The notes under the pieces are model-generated. The model ran no database searches. It was not told the DNA's origin and was given only the letters and a program-made list of their open reading frames with translations. A DNA stretch of 64,000 nucleotides, from positions 136,258,680-136,322,679 of the forward strand of contig OU612045.1 in assembly GCA_914767935.1 (NCBI GenBank), written 5' to 3'. Of this stretch, positions 47,464-60,794 are shown one piece after another (within the stretch, counting starts at the first letter, position 1; each line of letters opens with the position of its first letter). The translations under genes were made by a program, and so were the position numbers. Source of the stretch: Coremacera marginata (taxonomy: Eukaryota > Arthropoda > Insecta > Diptera > Sciomyzidae).

Positions 47464-47632
47464 CGGATGATGGAGCACTTGGTAAGGAAAACATCCATTC
47501 CTGTGCCGCTGCAACTGGCTGCCACTTAGGTTTTTGGGGTTGGGGAATGCTGGTGAGTTCCGTCCACAAAGAGTCGGCGTCGATTCGATCTCCTTTTACA
47601 AAATATTTGGCTAGATCGTGGTGCTCTTCCAT
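47464..47632 (-). pseudogene. Myb/SANT-like DNA-binding fragment (Harbinger accessory gene)
   Basis: From ATG at 47632 the protein reads MEEHHDLAKYFVKGDRIDAD, then SLWTELTSI. In frame upstream there is also KYFWT. WTxEEH...LAKxFxKGDRxxADxLWxELTxxLN is the start of the Myb/SANT-like domain of the second PIF/Harbinger gene in insects, as I recall it. After TSI the similarity fades (PQPQKPKWQPVAAAQEW), apparently through small deletions, and the rest is out of register. About 35-50 residues are credible. Confidence 0.6.
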
Positions 47633-47973
47633 AGTCCAAAAATATTTTTCTTGGGCAATATTTTCAAACTTTTTAATTTAACTTTAATGAAATACTCACA
47701 TTTTTCATTAAATGTTATAACAAAATGTATTTTATTTTAAATAAATTAAATACTAAAACAAAATCTTGCTTGCTTATTTGCGATTTCAAATTCACGAACA
47801 AACAGCTGAGTGATATCAAATCGGAAAAAGATCAGCCGAAAACGATTTTTGGAACAGAGCATTTCGTACCGATTTTATGTTCGAAAATGTTAAACCGGTA
47901 CGAATTACAGAACAGGGCAAATCGATTTTGGCATAAATTTGATACGAAAACGATTTTCAGAACATGCCTGTAT

Positions 47974-50900
47974 ATTGCAAAATTGGTCTTTTTGGATAAT
48001 TTATAGATTAGAACATTCTCAGATACAATTTCAATCTGATGTGCAGAAGTAATGTAACATAAGATGGCACTGGATAGTTTATTGTGAGTTGTTCGCGATT
48101 GTGTTTTTCTGAGCCCAACTAAGTCACTCGTATAGAAAAAAAAAACAGTTTCGATAGTATCATATATGTAGACGTAAAATTTTTTATTTGATGTAGTACA
48201 TATTTAATGATGAATTTGTTATTCTTGTTCATTTTTATGTTGGTTTAATATAAATTTAATTCAAAGTTAAGTTTAATAAATGGAAATATTATTACGGAAA
48301 AATATGAATTTCTATTATATAAATTTTGTCTTTGCAATAACAAAGACAAAACCGAAAGCAACTGATGAAAATATATATGCAAATTTTACATACATATTAA
48401 TAACAACAACAACACATGTAGTTACTAAGAAATATTCGTAAACATTTCGTTTAAAAAAAATAACTTGATGTGTCGTTGGCGATTTTGGCACGAACCAAAC
48501 CAACAACCATGACAACATAAGTAGCTACTGAAGCATTTTGTTCGTACGTAAATGCGAATTTTTTTTTCGTATACTGAAGTGACAAAATCCTAAAGTTAGG
48601 ACAATTGTTTCATGTGCCATGTAACTGATATTTTGTTAAATATTTTATCTTTGTACGATGAATATTAAAGACTGCAGGTAGACTACAAACAGTGACCAAA
48701 CACGTTGCATGCGCTCCAAAATATTTGCGAATATACTCATATACAATTCGGGCTGTAGGACGTAATTGTACGTCAAAATTTATCATATTATTTTTTATTA
48801 TATTTATATGATAAATAGACGCAATAGACACTAAATAAGGGAATTCTTCAAGACGTTTTCATCTTTTCCAATTTTTTTTCTCATATACCATTTAACTATG
48901 TATTTATATTAAAATTATCATTTTAAGCCAGTTTGCACTTAATAATGATTAAAGAAATGTTTTTCGCTTTCTACACAATTTTGTTAGAATTAAAAGACAA
49001 AATAAACAAGGCAAAATATTGAAAACCAAAGACTCTTCAACCAACCAACTCAATTAAAGTTTTTTTTCTTTTATAGCAATTAAAAATAAATACTCTTTTT
49101 CTTTAAACAGAACTAGCTACGGGTAACAAATTCAAAGACCTTAAAAAAAAATTTTCGAAAAACTATAATTTGTTAGTTTACCTCTTAAACAATGATATGC
49201 ATCATTATTAAATTTAGAGTCAACTAAAGTCCTGTGCTTGCATAACTCACTTTTGTTTTAACTCATTAATGCTTACCTGTTAATCCTTTTAATTTCCTAA
49301 TTTTACCTACCTGCTTTCAGTTTTGTAGATGTGTGCAGTATATTTTTGGGCGCAATAAAAACTTTTTGTCTGGTTCAACTCATTGTGTGTTCTTCAATTA
49401 ATGGCATAAAATAAACATAAACTCATAGTATTTAATGCAAAAAGACTTCAAATTTTGCAATTAGTTTTTATAATTATGATGAAAGCACATCACGGAGAAG
49501 AAGGACTTCTGAGCAGAGGAGTAAGATCAGCATTGCACAAAGCGCCACTCACCCAAAATTAGAGCAGGGGATGGGTGTTAAAAAAAAAAGTACAACAGCA
49601 TTTTATAAAGGGGCGCAAATGTTGTGCTATACCAGCCCATGCCAATATCTGGTTAACGGTGTCGGTTGCACGTTTCAAGTTTTATTTCATCATATCGTTC
49701 GGGTTTTTATTTCATTTCAGCTTGTGTCCGTTTTTTGTTTTTTCCATTTTTTTTTTTTCATTTTTGTTATACTTTATCCTCACATTTTGTGCGCCAAACG
49801 TAATTACTTTAGAAAATAACCGTTAAAAGTAATGGTCTGTATCAAATATATTAAAATACGAGACAAGGACCAACGTTGCTACAAGTCAGGATACGCAGAG
49901 CATAAAATGCTGTGGCTGCCATGTTGACGGAAAGGATTTCGACAACTTTTGCACTTTTGATGGCGCAACTTGATGTTGGCATCACATCGCATCGCATCGT
50001 AGTGCTTCGACATCTTCTTCTACAGTCGTCAGCATGTCAGTCAAACGAATGCCATCATCATCTGTTCGTCATAGTAGCGACATGGAGCCAAGAAGTGACG
50101 CAGACGGAAGTGCGCAACGGTACCGAGTTGCTCCGAGTATCTTCTTGTGTATCTATATTTGCAACATTATGCAGTCAGCATTAAATGGCTGTCCGTCCAT
50201 CTTTTAGTCCGTCGACAACACTTTTTGTCCATTAGTAAGGAAATTTTATTGCACCTCCGTTCCATTTATTCACATTTTCTGTTCATATCTTCCCCTCTCA
50301 TAGCCATTGTTATATCTATACATTTTGGACGATTAGGTTGCCAACAAATTTTTAGATTGACGTAGAAATTTCTCAGAAAAATAACCTTAAAAAATTTAAA
50401 AGAAAACATAAGCTGGCAAAATGAGTGCAAAAGTTTTTCAATTTCTTACCGTCAAATAACTTGAAAAAACAGCAAAATCGTTTGATTTGTTTATAAAACG
50501 TCATTCCAAAAAGTATATCCTGTGCAAAAGATTATATATTTATTTAAATTTAATAAAATCGAAAAAGGTAGCTACTACTTTTGGTTGCTTGGTGCCTTAC
50601 AGAACGAAATCCGCCTCCCAGGCATATCACTCGAGACGCGTTAAGCTGTTATGAAGCTGTTGCATAACATTCTAATTTTGGTTTCTATCTTCCAGCAGCT
50701 TTTTTCTGCATCTGCTACCGCTTCTTTTGTACTGCGACTCGTCCTTGCTGAGTCCTTATGGAATCATTTCATTTACATTTAAACATCTTCTTTTCTCATT
50801 TTTTAATTCATTCTTATGTTTTAAATTTTTTTTTTTCGCTTAATCAAGTTTGAGATCAAAGCAAGACTCAAATAAAATAAGTCATCCTGCAGAACAATTG

Positions 50901-51590
50901 TTTTTAACATTTTATTTATTGCTGAAAATGAAGCAGTGCTTGACGAGAAAATGTGTTTTGAGGCAAAGAAATTATATGAATTTGCCTGCTGATGAAAGCT
51001 TGTTAAGGATTAAGGAATAAGAAAATCGACATATTATTTTATGATATTAAAAAAACAATTTGAAAAATCTATAATCCAAATGTTCGCCTGATTTCCTTGC
51101 AGTTTTATAAAATGTTTGCCTACCACCTCATAGAATATGCATCTCCTCAATTCACGGCTCCTGCCTGTAATGACTAGCGTGCAATGAGAAAATTGCAATA
51201 TTAAAATTGTCGTAACTAGCCACAAGGGATAATTTTAATTACGCGTAATACGCGAACACATTTACGCCAAGACAGCGAGTTTCTTATTATTCTCCTTGTC
51301 TTCGTCACAATTTTAGCAAGAAAAAAATCGAGTTGAAGAGGCATAATAATAAGAATAAAATAGCTGAAGAGATTTTAAAATAACGATTACAAATTTTTCT
51401 GATGATTTCGAGTCACCCAAGGCAATAATTTTATAAGGCCGATTTAAGTTAAATATTGAATAGTAATCAGAGTTGAAGAGTTGCCAACGTGATGGTATTT
51501 AATGAATATTGATTCTCTTAAAATAATTTTGCCTTAGACAAAAACAAAAATCAGTCAGCAATGAATAATTTTCAAACGGATTGATATTTT
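47974..51590. other. Possibly single-copy DNA, no gene identified
   Basis: Contains short His/Ser-rich frames at 49912-50365, CATCGCATCGCATCG at about 49986, and several AT-rich blocks. No exon or element boundary could be supported. Confidence 0.4.
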
Positions 51591-53934
51591 TATACCCCAA
51601 CGAGTACTGTGTAAGGGGTATATTAACTTTGTCATTCTGTTTGTAACGCCAATAAGGAGACGTGGCAGGTATCGAAAAGTGTGTATCTTTTTGATCAGCA
51701 TAACCCCCTGAATCGATTTCCGTGTGTCCGTCTTTCTGTCCGTCTGTCTGTCTGTAGACACGATTACAGCCGTAAATTTCAAGCTATCGTGATAAAATTC
51801 AAAATATACGCTTCTTTTTAAAAAATTAAGATTAAGTTCGAAAATGAGCCAAAGCTAATGAAAACCACGCCTACCTCCCATACAGAGTGACTATATTTTT
51901 ACAGTAAAATCTCTCAAAAATCATCAAAAAATAAATTAATGCCTTCAAATCTTGCACGTAAGCTTTGATCTTGAATATAAATCCAGACTATGAAATTTGG
52001 AAAATTCGGATGAAGACCACGCCTACTTGAGGTAGGCATACATAGTTTGAACGCACTTTAAAATATCTGTAAAATATTCTAAGAATCTGCTCAAATTACA
52101 GAAATGTCTTGGAATTTTGCACATAGGCTTTGATATATGATATAGACCAGAAAACCACGCCTACCTCCCATACAAATTGGCTTTATTTAAAACCTTAAAT
52201 ATCTTGAAAATCTGCAAAAATTTAAGAAATGTCTGAAATTTTGCAATAAGCTTTGATATTTAACATAAACCATCTCTATGATATTTGGCAAAATCTGATG
52301 AAAGCTACGCCTACTTCTAATACAAAATGACTTTGTTTTAAACGTAAAATCTCTTAAAAATCTGCAAAAATTAAAGAAACTAGTCGTCCCGTGTGGCGTT
52401 AAAACGCCAAACAAAAAAATATCTAGTGATAGGTACTTTTGTTTTAATATTAAGGACTACTTTTACCTTTCAACTAAGGATTTTATAGAAACTTTCTAGT
52501 TTCTGCGGAATTGTTAAGTTAAATTGTTAATAAAAATCTATCACATACTTTTAGGCATTACAAAGAAATTTGGTTGATTTTCTTAGAAAATTATTTCAAC
52601 TTTTTTTAAAAAATACACAATATTTATAAAAAATAAGACCTTATTGCACATCTACAGAGTAAGACCTTCTAATTGTTACCCTATTTATTAAAATAGCGTC
52701 TATAGTATAGATTTGATAGTCATAAAAAAAAAATGCGCTTGCGTCATAATTATATTGATATCTTGAAATTTTGCGAATAAGCTTTGATATATAATATAAA
52801 ATATCTCTATGATATTTGGCAAAATAGGATGAAAACCACGCCTACCTCCCATACAAAGTAGCGTCATCGAAATAGAAAAACTTTCGTAAATATAGAAAAC
52901 TGAATGACATCGTGTCTGTAGGTACACAAACTCCACCCACATCGTTTATCCAACCCAGACATATATTCTTCGGTATAATGTTGAGTCTTTAGACTAGAAA
53001 AGTGGGTGTGGCATTTTACTTTTAATCGAACTTCTGTTAGTTGCACACCAATCCTTGACAGGACAGGGGGCGTGGCACTTTATTTTTAAACTAGCTCCAT
53101 TTACTCAGTTTGTCTGATCTTAGCTAAATTTCATAAATATACTCTTTAGTATAATGAGAAATCTGAAGCCTACAAAAGTGGGTGGGATTGGACAAGGGGC
53201 GTGACAATTTAATTCTTATCGAACTAATCTATTTCCATCTACACAGTTTCTCCGATTTCAACCAAATACGGCACATATATTCTTCAGTATAATGAGCAGT
53301 TTTAAGCCGACAAAAGTGGGTGGGATAGGACAAGGGGCGTGTCAATTTAGTTCTTATCGAACTCCCTCTATACCATTTATCCGATTTTAACGAAATTTTG
53401 CAAATATATTCTTTGCCATAAAGAGCAGTTCACAGTTCAGAAAAGTGGGCGGAATTAGACAGGGGGCGTGATGCTTAAATTTTAATGGATCTCCTTCTTC
53501 ACCATTTATATGATTTCAACCAAAATTTGCACATAGTATATTCCTTGGAATAATGAGCAGTGATTAGTCTAAGCATTGGGCGGAATTAGACAGGGTCATG
53601 CCGCTTTAATTGGAATAATGAGCAGTCAGTGGTCTGCAAAATTGGACAGAATTGAACGGGGGGCGTGACACTTTAATTTTGAACGCAATTATTTTACATC
53701 GTTGGTATGAATTTGCACATTCCAATCAAATTTTGCACAAATATTCTTCAGCATAAATATCAGTCTTCAAATTACTCTATGTGGCAGCTAAGTTAAATAA
53801 GGCGTATGACATAAATATTTTTGCAGATTATAGATAAAAACTTTATAGACGACTTAAGTCTTAGAATATACTGCAATACGGCGCGGGGTATTTTAACTTC
53901 GATACTCTGACGAAGTTTCTCCATTCCTCACTAG
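51591..53934 (+). mobile_element. Helitron-like nonautonomous element H1, copy 2
   Basis: Same 5' palindrome (TATACCCC ... GGGGTATA, 51591-51622), CCGTCTGTCTGTCTG block and about 150 bp ACCACGCCTACCTCCCATAC units as copy 1. From about 53000 a second, different minisatellite of about 130 bp units begins (GGGGCGTG boxes near 53070, 53198, 53334, 53467, 53661). The 3' end is a hairpin AACTTCG / CGAAGTT, then TTCTCCATTCCTCA and CTAG (53931-53934) with T next. A 379 bp Helitron interrupts it. Confidence 0.78.
52380..52758 (-). mobile_element. 379 bp nonautonomous Helitron nested in H1 copy 2
   Basis: On the minus strand it starts TCAATATAATTATGACGC directly after A and ends with hairpin TTGGCGTT / AACGCCA, ten bases (CACGGGACGA) and CTAG directly before T. 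Removing it restores an unbroken repeat unit (AAAGAAA then T-TCTTGAAATTTTGC), which gives the empty site. Helitrons insert between A and T without duplication, as seen here. No gene inside. Confidence 0.88.
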
Positions 53935-54039
53935 TGTGAGAAATATGATTTTCTTTAATTTTGTTCACCAATAAATAACGGTTTGGAAAAAGTATTTACT
54001 CCAAGTATCTTATTGTATTTATATATACCTGTCCGACTT

Positions 54040-54300
54040 TCATTGTGAGCCACTGTTATTATTGTTTTTTGTTTCGTATGTCCAGCTTGTGTTCTAACAT
54101 TCTTAATTTAAGCGCTCTTTTTGCTGTTCCAATGTATGATATATTTTGTCACAGTTTTCGTGTTCTATTCCTTTGCATTGTATTTTATATACGACATTAT
54201 CCTTTTCTTCGTTCTCTATTTGTATGCGAATGTTGTGTTGTCCGCTCTCATTATTGTCCATATGCAGCATTGCCAAATGCTTAGAGGCCAAAATGCTTGG
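54040..54300 (-). pseudogene. Penelope-like retroelement fragment, GIY-YIG endonuclease region
   Basis: The minus strand reads NVVYKIQCKGIEHENCDKI and, after a one-base shift, SYIGTAKRALKLRMLEHKLD. VVYxIxC...YIGxTxRxLxxRxxEH is the start of the GIY-YIG nuclease domain found at the C-terminus of Penelope-like elements. The upstream HNIRIQIENEEKD fits the linker after the reverse transcriptase. No polymerase domain, long repeats or other end could be found, so this is a small broken relic. Confidence 0.6.
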
Positions 54301-55880
54301 CGGTTGCCAAAAGCGATACTTATATTAATTAATTAATTATATATATATGACATATGTATATATATAAATATATCGATATATGTTTAAATTCGACGATAAA
54401 TAAAACGAAAAATGAATTATATCTAAGTAAATATTAACTGATCGGAGAATAGTGGAATCTTTTATTAGGATATTTAAAAACGTTATAAACACTTGTTACT
54501 ATTAATTGAGTTTACTTATCGTGGCGTCTGAAATCGCTGACGGTGTGAGCAAAAAGAACATTATAAACTCGTTGGCCTCTTAAGGAGACCTAGCGAGCTA
54601 GTTACATGGATTTGTTACGAAAGTAAGTACAGTTGTACTGTCAAATATTTAATAATTCAGAAAAGATAATTATTAAACAGTACTTCAAGGTGATTGAGTT
54701 ATTAACAAAAATATTCAATTCATTTTTAATTCAACATAGTTTCAACATAAAGATAAAATCGAGATATTTGAAATTAATTAATGGGACACGCCCATGGCGT
54801 GAACACCGATGATCCCACATTTTTCCTAAATTCTTCAAAATGTTACGTTTCCAGAAAATATAAATCGGATCGGTGTCGGATTTAATTCATAAAAACTTCC
54901 AAATTTCAAAAAAAAACTATCACTAAAGCAAATAAAAAAGAAATTATTTCCAAAACCCTTTTATTTTATGTTCAAAACTCATAAATTGGTAATGAGCTTA
55001 GTAACTGTATGAAAAACATAAACGTAAAACTGTTTGCTATCACTGTTCCGAATTCAATCTACTCGACGAGAATCCGACGAGCTGAGTACAAATGTTACGA
55101 TTTCAAAATGTTTTGCATGGCAACATTAATTTGGTGGGGTTGGATATTTAAGGCGGTGGTGTCGATATTTTATGCTGTGGTTGCGGTTCTTGCATAGATT
55201 TCGTTGTTCGTGGACAGATCATAAGTACCACCGCTTATTCGAAGTTCAAACACCGCAGAATGTTAGACATTGGTATAATCGGCTAACGCAACATCAACTT
55301 GTGTTTTCTATGAGCCAATGCGGTGGCGTTGAATATTTTATGCGGCATACATACGAACTTGCATTCCTTTTGTTATGAATATATTGCAAGTCACAAAAAT
55401 GCTACAGCTAGCAAATCTCTGACCCTTATCAATAAATTAAGGCAAATAAATCAAATTAAATAAATAAGTCAAACCTGTATTAATTCATTAACATCGATGA
55501 TAAAATAAATTAAAACAAATTCCGCCTTTTTTTCCTTTAAGCCTGTTTTGTTGAAAGCAAAATTTAAAAAAAATAGCTGTTACACCTTAATACCGTTGTA
55601 ACGATTCAAAAAATTTTAAGAAATCCTGTTGTAAATTTATGATCTGGCATCAGTTGGAATTAATTTAAGACCGTAATGTCTGTGTAATATCTTTCCCACT
55701 ATTCCATTTAAAAATATTCTCAAGATCTTCATTTTTCTCATAAAATATTTAAATAAATGTAACTTTAAAAATAGTTCTTATTTTGTTACCAAGAACCGTT
55801 GAATACATCTTCAGAGACCTCTATCAAATCGGCGTTTATACTATTGCTTACTTCACCACATCACGTTACACTCATTGTCA
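54301..55880. other. Spacer with TA-rich microsatellite, no gene identified
   Basis: TTAATTAATTAATTATATAT-type repeats lie at 54325-54380. A short direct repeat pair around GCGGTGG and ATATTTTATGC (about 55155 and 55320) lies in a GC-richer patch. Open frames there are not supported. Confidence 0.45.
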
Positions 55881-57070
55881 ACTAGTCATCTAGCATACAG
55901 TGCAAATGCCAGCGACCACAACTAAAACAACAACTACAATGGACATGTTCTGCGAATCCTTTTCTAATTTCGACATACTACGAATGCAATCGGCTAATTG
56001 ATTTCCATTCATTTGGTCATCGGTGAGCATTATCATCATTCTGATTACAAACATTTGCAGGACCTTTGGCTCTCCAACCTTCTGAAGGAAGCAGCACATT
56101 TGCTGTGGCTGCTAACGAAACCCTTCAGATACAAAATTCTTCAATTTGTTGCAATTGTAAGAATGATATCCTTTGCTGTTTCGGCTGCTCTTTGTTTTGT
56201 TTTATTTTTTTGAGTTCATTTGTGCAAGAGCGACAAAATTTGTCCGAATTCTTACAAGGATGTTGAACGTAAAAGTATGAGTGAGTGTGACTTTATTGTT
56301 GTGAGGAAGATTGAGTTTTAGCAGCAATGTGTTTGACTGTTTATAGCAGGCGGAAACATGATAACAACAGGCAAAATCGAAGATTTTCAAGATGATATCC
56401 ACAGATTGGATCCAAAGAAACTTGTGTCAACACTAACGAATGCAATTAAGAGCAAGATTTAAAAGTTTTTCAAAATTGCACTTTTTTCATGCATCTATAG
56501 GTACATATGTCTTTTAGAATCGCATTGCACCCTACTTTTGCGCCAAAGTGTTTGCACAGTGCAGTTGTCAGCGCTGAGTTGGAAACAAATTCTTTAATTT
56601 TCGCCTTGCAACAAATAAGCGAAACTCTTTGGATCCATCTGCTGATTGCTGCAGCATTCTCTGCTAACCTTTCATTATTTTGGTCTCCATCCTCCTGTAA
56701 TTTTTGCAATTCGGCCACAATAATGATGTATGCTGTTGAGTAACTGTGTTTCCGTCGCATGTGTATCGGTGTGAGTGTGTATTGCGTTCTTTTTTAATTA
56801 ATGTATCTCAAGAAAGAAGCTGCTGCCTCAGCAGCTTGAAAACTACTGCAGTGTCCTAATACAACCTCATTCCAAGCACTGTTTGCTATGTCGCAAGAAT
56901 TCTTTTGTACAATTTGTAGCGACGAAAGAAACCCTATGACATTGCACTGCATCCCTGGTATGTGGCGACAATGGATACGAATTGATGTGAAAATTGATTC
57001 GGTTGCATGTGACATGCTTGCAGGATTTTCAATTGTGTGATCATTGGTCGAGAACAAGTCAGTCGTAATG
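55880..57070 (-). other. Unidentified open frames on the minus strand
   Basis: Three minus-strand frames follow each other (57057-56794, 56760-56470, 56099-55890). They are less biased in composition than the surrounding AT-rich frames: KIKEFVSNSALTTALCKHFG in the second, DDQMNGNQLADCIRSMSKLE plus a hydrophobic VVVVLVVVAGI end in the third. They could be exons of a small gene or pseudogene, but I recognise no family and could not find consistent splice sites. Treat as unproven. Confidence 0.2.
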
Positions 57071-60000
57071 GAATTTTCAATGAGATCGGGTGCAATTAAG
57101 AAATGACAATTACGTACGAGACTTAGAACAACGTTAGGAAATAGTTATATAAGATATGTTTTTAATTCTTATTTAAACATAACAAAGGTGCAAATATCTA
57201 CAAACACACCTCTCAATATGATTTGACTTAGCTACGAAGACATGACAAGGATTTTTAATTCGCTTTAGTGTTTATCGATCTATTATAGTTGGTGAATGTT
57301 AATATAAGAGGCCAGCATGAAATTATTTCATACTCATTATACCATAACCCAATAAGCGAGACCTTTTTTCTCGCGACAAAGGACAAAATCAGGTATAGTG
57401 TTTTGTACTGTCCACATACTTCAGGCAAACCTCGCATGTTAGCCAACTGTTTTCTCGTTTGGTTTCTTCACAAAACTTTTTGAAAAGTACAAGTACTTGA
57501 CCATTTTTTTATGAGCATTACTTACAAAAGTAGAAAACTTGTTAAGCTTATACAGATAACAGGTTCCAGTTCTATTGGCAGCTCATTAACTTTTACCAGA
57601 GTGGCCAGGCATATAAGAAAGACAAATTTTATTGTATTTGATGGCTAAATTTATATAATAGTAAATTCACTGACAATTTTCAATAAGCTTAGAGGTCTTT
57701 TTAGAATATTTGGCGAACTCTGACTGTAACTGTTGGCTGCAAATCTCCTTTCAGAAGACTATTGTCATATGTTCCATTGCAACAGTTTTCAGGACTTATT
57801 ACCCAGATAACAAAAATACGTATTTCTCACCTGCTGTATTGAATCCGCCTATTAAAATACATGATTTAGACTGTCATCTAACATGCCCATGCGTTCATAT
57901 ATAAGATCCTCATTTTAAAATCCCCCTTCTGATTTTTTGCATCATTTTCGTTAGGAATAGAAAGTTTAAAAGTGGATTTAGTTAGATAGATTCAGTAGCA
58001 ATAGGTTAGATTTGCAAAATGCAAGATAGCGGATCCAATATGGCTGGCTAAATTTCATAAAATGCTTCAAAATTACGAAAAAATACGTATAAGGGGGTTT
58101 TTGAGGTGCTGATTACGAATTTAAGGCTAGATTAAAAAAAAACAAAAGAATTGTGCTTGTCAGCTCCGACGCGGGACTGGAGTTTACTCCTCTAGACCGA
58201 TTACCTTGGAATTTGAGATGTATATAAAAGGTTAAGGGGGTAAATAAGGAGTCTTTTATATTACTCAAAGCATTGTATACTTTTCAATTTTAAAATACAC
58301 ATAATTCATTAACGTCGAACGAAAAAAGTCGAATTTTTTTTTTTTTTATGTGGAACCCCCTCAATTTTTTTGTATGATGTTGAAATAAATGTAAAAAAAT
58401 TTGGTGTGTCAAGGGGAACCCTATGGGAACCCGTGCCGACTTGCATTGGTACATGTCAGTACTTGGTTATATGGGAAAAAGTGCTAATATTTGCAAAAAG
58501 CCCAAATAACTTTTGTATAAGTGTAAATTTGGAAAAATCTGCTTCGCAGCTCGTTTTCTATTTAATTTTCTTTTAAATAAGCAAACATGAAAATTAGACG
58601 AAAACCTCCAGAGTTGTGATTCTTTCGAAAAAAAGTATTGAAAAAATTTTAATGAAATCTTGTGGAAATATTTTCTTAAGCTATACCAAATGGAGAAACA
58701 AAAAATTGTGTAATTATATTGGTAGTTATTAATGTCTTACCTAAAAGTGTACCTTTTTAAAAATTTTGAGTTTGAGTATTTCTACAAAAAAAATTTTCTG
58801 CAAGAAATTGATAAAACCGAAATTCGGGAAAAAAGTTATACCTGTTACTTTTTTTTCAAAAATACTTAAAGTGCCCTTTTAATCATTTCGATCACAAAAA
58901 AAATCATAAAAAATCGAAAAACATATACTCAGACCTTCAATAATTCTAAGACAATATTTTTAATTTTTAGTCAAAAAAATTTTGGAATGTTGCCAACATA
59001 CCGTTTTTTCCATTACGGTTTTTTTAAGGTTAGATTTAGGTATTTTAACGAAAAAGTCCCCAAAAATCGAAAAATACTCTAATTTTTTAACACCTATACC
59101 CTAGTAACGTCATTATTAAATACTGTAACAATAGGTTTGTATACAATACTTAAATATGATACGTGAACATCGGAAATTACATGATTTACGAATCGTAAAA
59201 ATATCGCATTAATGGTTGGGCCATATCTAGTCGTTCCCAGTGTTCTACCAAAAACTAAATATAAATTAACTTCTTTCAAAAATTGTATAAGGTGCAATCC
59301 TTCATCTGTATGAAGAAACAATTAAGAATTTCCTCAATTTTTCCGTATTTTTTCTCTTTGAGTTCAATTTGTGAACATGTTTTGTATTAAATGTCCCGTT
59401 ATGTCGTAGCAACAAAAAAATCTAGCTAATTCTAAGTCCAGTAAGTTTAATTTAATTGATATGGGTTGATAATTTGTCGAGTTATTCAATTTGAAGTATT
59501 TTTACTTCACTACAAAATCACCAAAATAACTATGTTTTGCTTGTTCATACTTGCGAAAAACTCGGTTCAGGCAAAACAGCATGAAAAACACGATTTTGTG
59601 CAGTTTTTAACAGAAGTATTAAATATATAATTTAATATACCGATTAAATAATTGATTTGAATGAATTACATCTTGTTGGATTTATAATTAACAAGCTTTT
59701 ATTTTATTATCAGTTTTAATAAAAACGCACTTAATACAAGCTACTCGTATGAGCAACTGCTACGATGCAAATGCGCATATAGACAAACACATAAAACAAC
59801 AAAATTTTTTTGCTACATATACTTACCTATATAAATTTCGAAAGGAAGATACCGCTCTACTCTGTTGCACAAATATAATATTCCAAATTTTATTTTTTTT
59901 TTATATCATAAAAATCGGCCCAGTATTTTTGGAGTTTTACAAAAATTTTCATGTCAATTTTATATAATAGCAAAGATTGCTCTGTGTGTATTTTGTTGCT

Positions 60001-60780
60001 ATTTCTTTGTTGATGGTATTTTGCTGCGCATAGTCGCGCGGCTGAGAGTCGAACACACCAAGAAAACACGCTTGAGTTTTTGGTCAACACTTGATTTCAC
60101 TCGCTATATAATTTTCATACCTCGGGCTATATATTAAATCGATGAAGTAAGATAAAAAAAAACAATTAATAAAAACAAATATATAAATTTTAAGCACAAT
60201 GCCCGCATTTAACTTGATTTTTTGTCCAATTTTAAAATCTGAAAACAAGTAGCGCGTGGGCAGGACAGACATATTTTGTAAGAAGAGGATAAATATATGC
60301 ACATTACAAAGTGTCACTTTTTGACAGTTCAGCAACGTTGTTACTTTTCTATATCTAGTATTTTTAAGAGCAGCTGCATTTAATAAATTAATATTAGCTA
60401 CACACATCACTTCCATCACTTCGATTTCTGCATCCATTTTTTAAATAGTTTTTGTTTACTCTACAAATACCAAATTCATTTTTAACAGCAAAATATTTGG
60501 CAGTAGTTATTTGATCGAGACTTAACGACGAACGAATTGAGAGAAACGTAATAACAATGCATTGAAAATGCAGTCCATCTCACATTTTTTTTCCAATTCG
60601 TTCTATATGCGTACTTACTCACACCAATTGAATCTATGGACTCGTACTATTTGAACTGTTCTAGCTTAATTTTCAATGACAAAAAAATGAGCAATTTAAT
60701 GAAGTATCATACAGGCTTAAAGAAAAGCTATTGGAGGTACATTACTAGCTTGAAAATTATAAAATACTTTGTGCTTTACT
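57071..60780. other. AT-rich spacer, no gene identified
   Basis: A minus-strand frame starting MDAEIEVMEVMCVANINLLN (60437) is the least random-looking piece, but it soon becomes low-complexity and matches nothing I can name. Elsewhere only A/T-rich DNA. Confidence 0.4.
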
Positions 60781-60794
60781 GCAATTTGTGATTT

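Larger units (their letters stand above)
47044..47970. mobile_element. PIF/Harbinger-type element, internally deleted
   Basis: Left end CAGGCATGTTCTGAAA, right end reverse complemented CAGGCATGTTCTGAAAATCG, flanked by TAT on both sides (47041-47043 and 47971-47973). PIF/Harbinger elements use 3 bp duplications, typically TWA. Inside are the starts of two divergent or convergent gene remnants described below, matching the two-gene plan of the superfamily (transposase and Myb/SANT-like protein). 927 bp, versus several kb for intact elements. Confidence 0.65.

Noticed and set aside
56794..57057. Odorant receptor exon
   Set aside because: A vague likeness of the CDIANSAWNE stretch to receptor C-termini could not be supported by membrane segments or splice sites.
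60084..60437. HARBI1-like start (MDAEIEVMEVMCVANINLLN)
   Set aside because: Too short and without terminal repeats or further conserved motifs.
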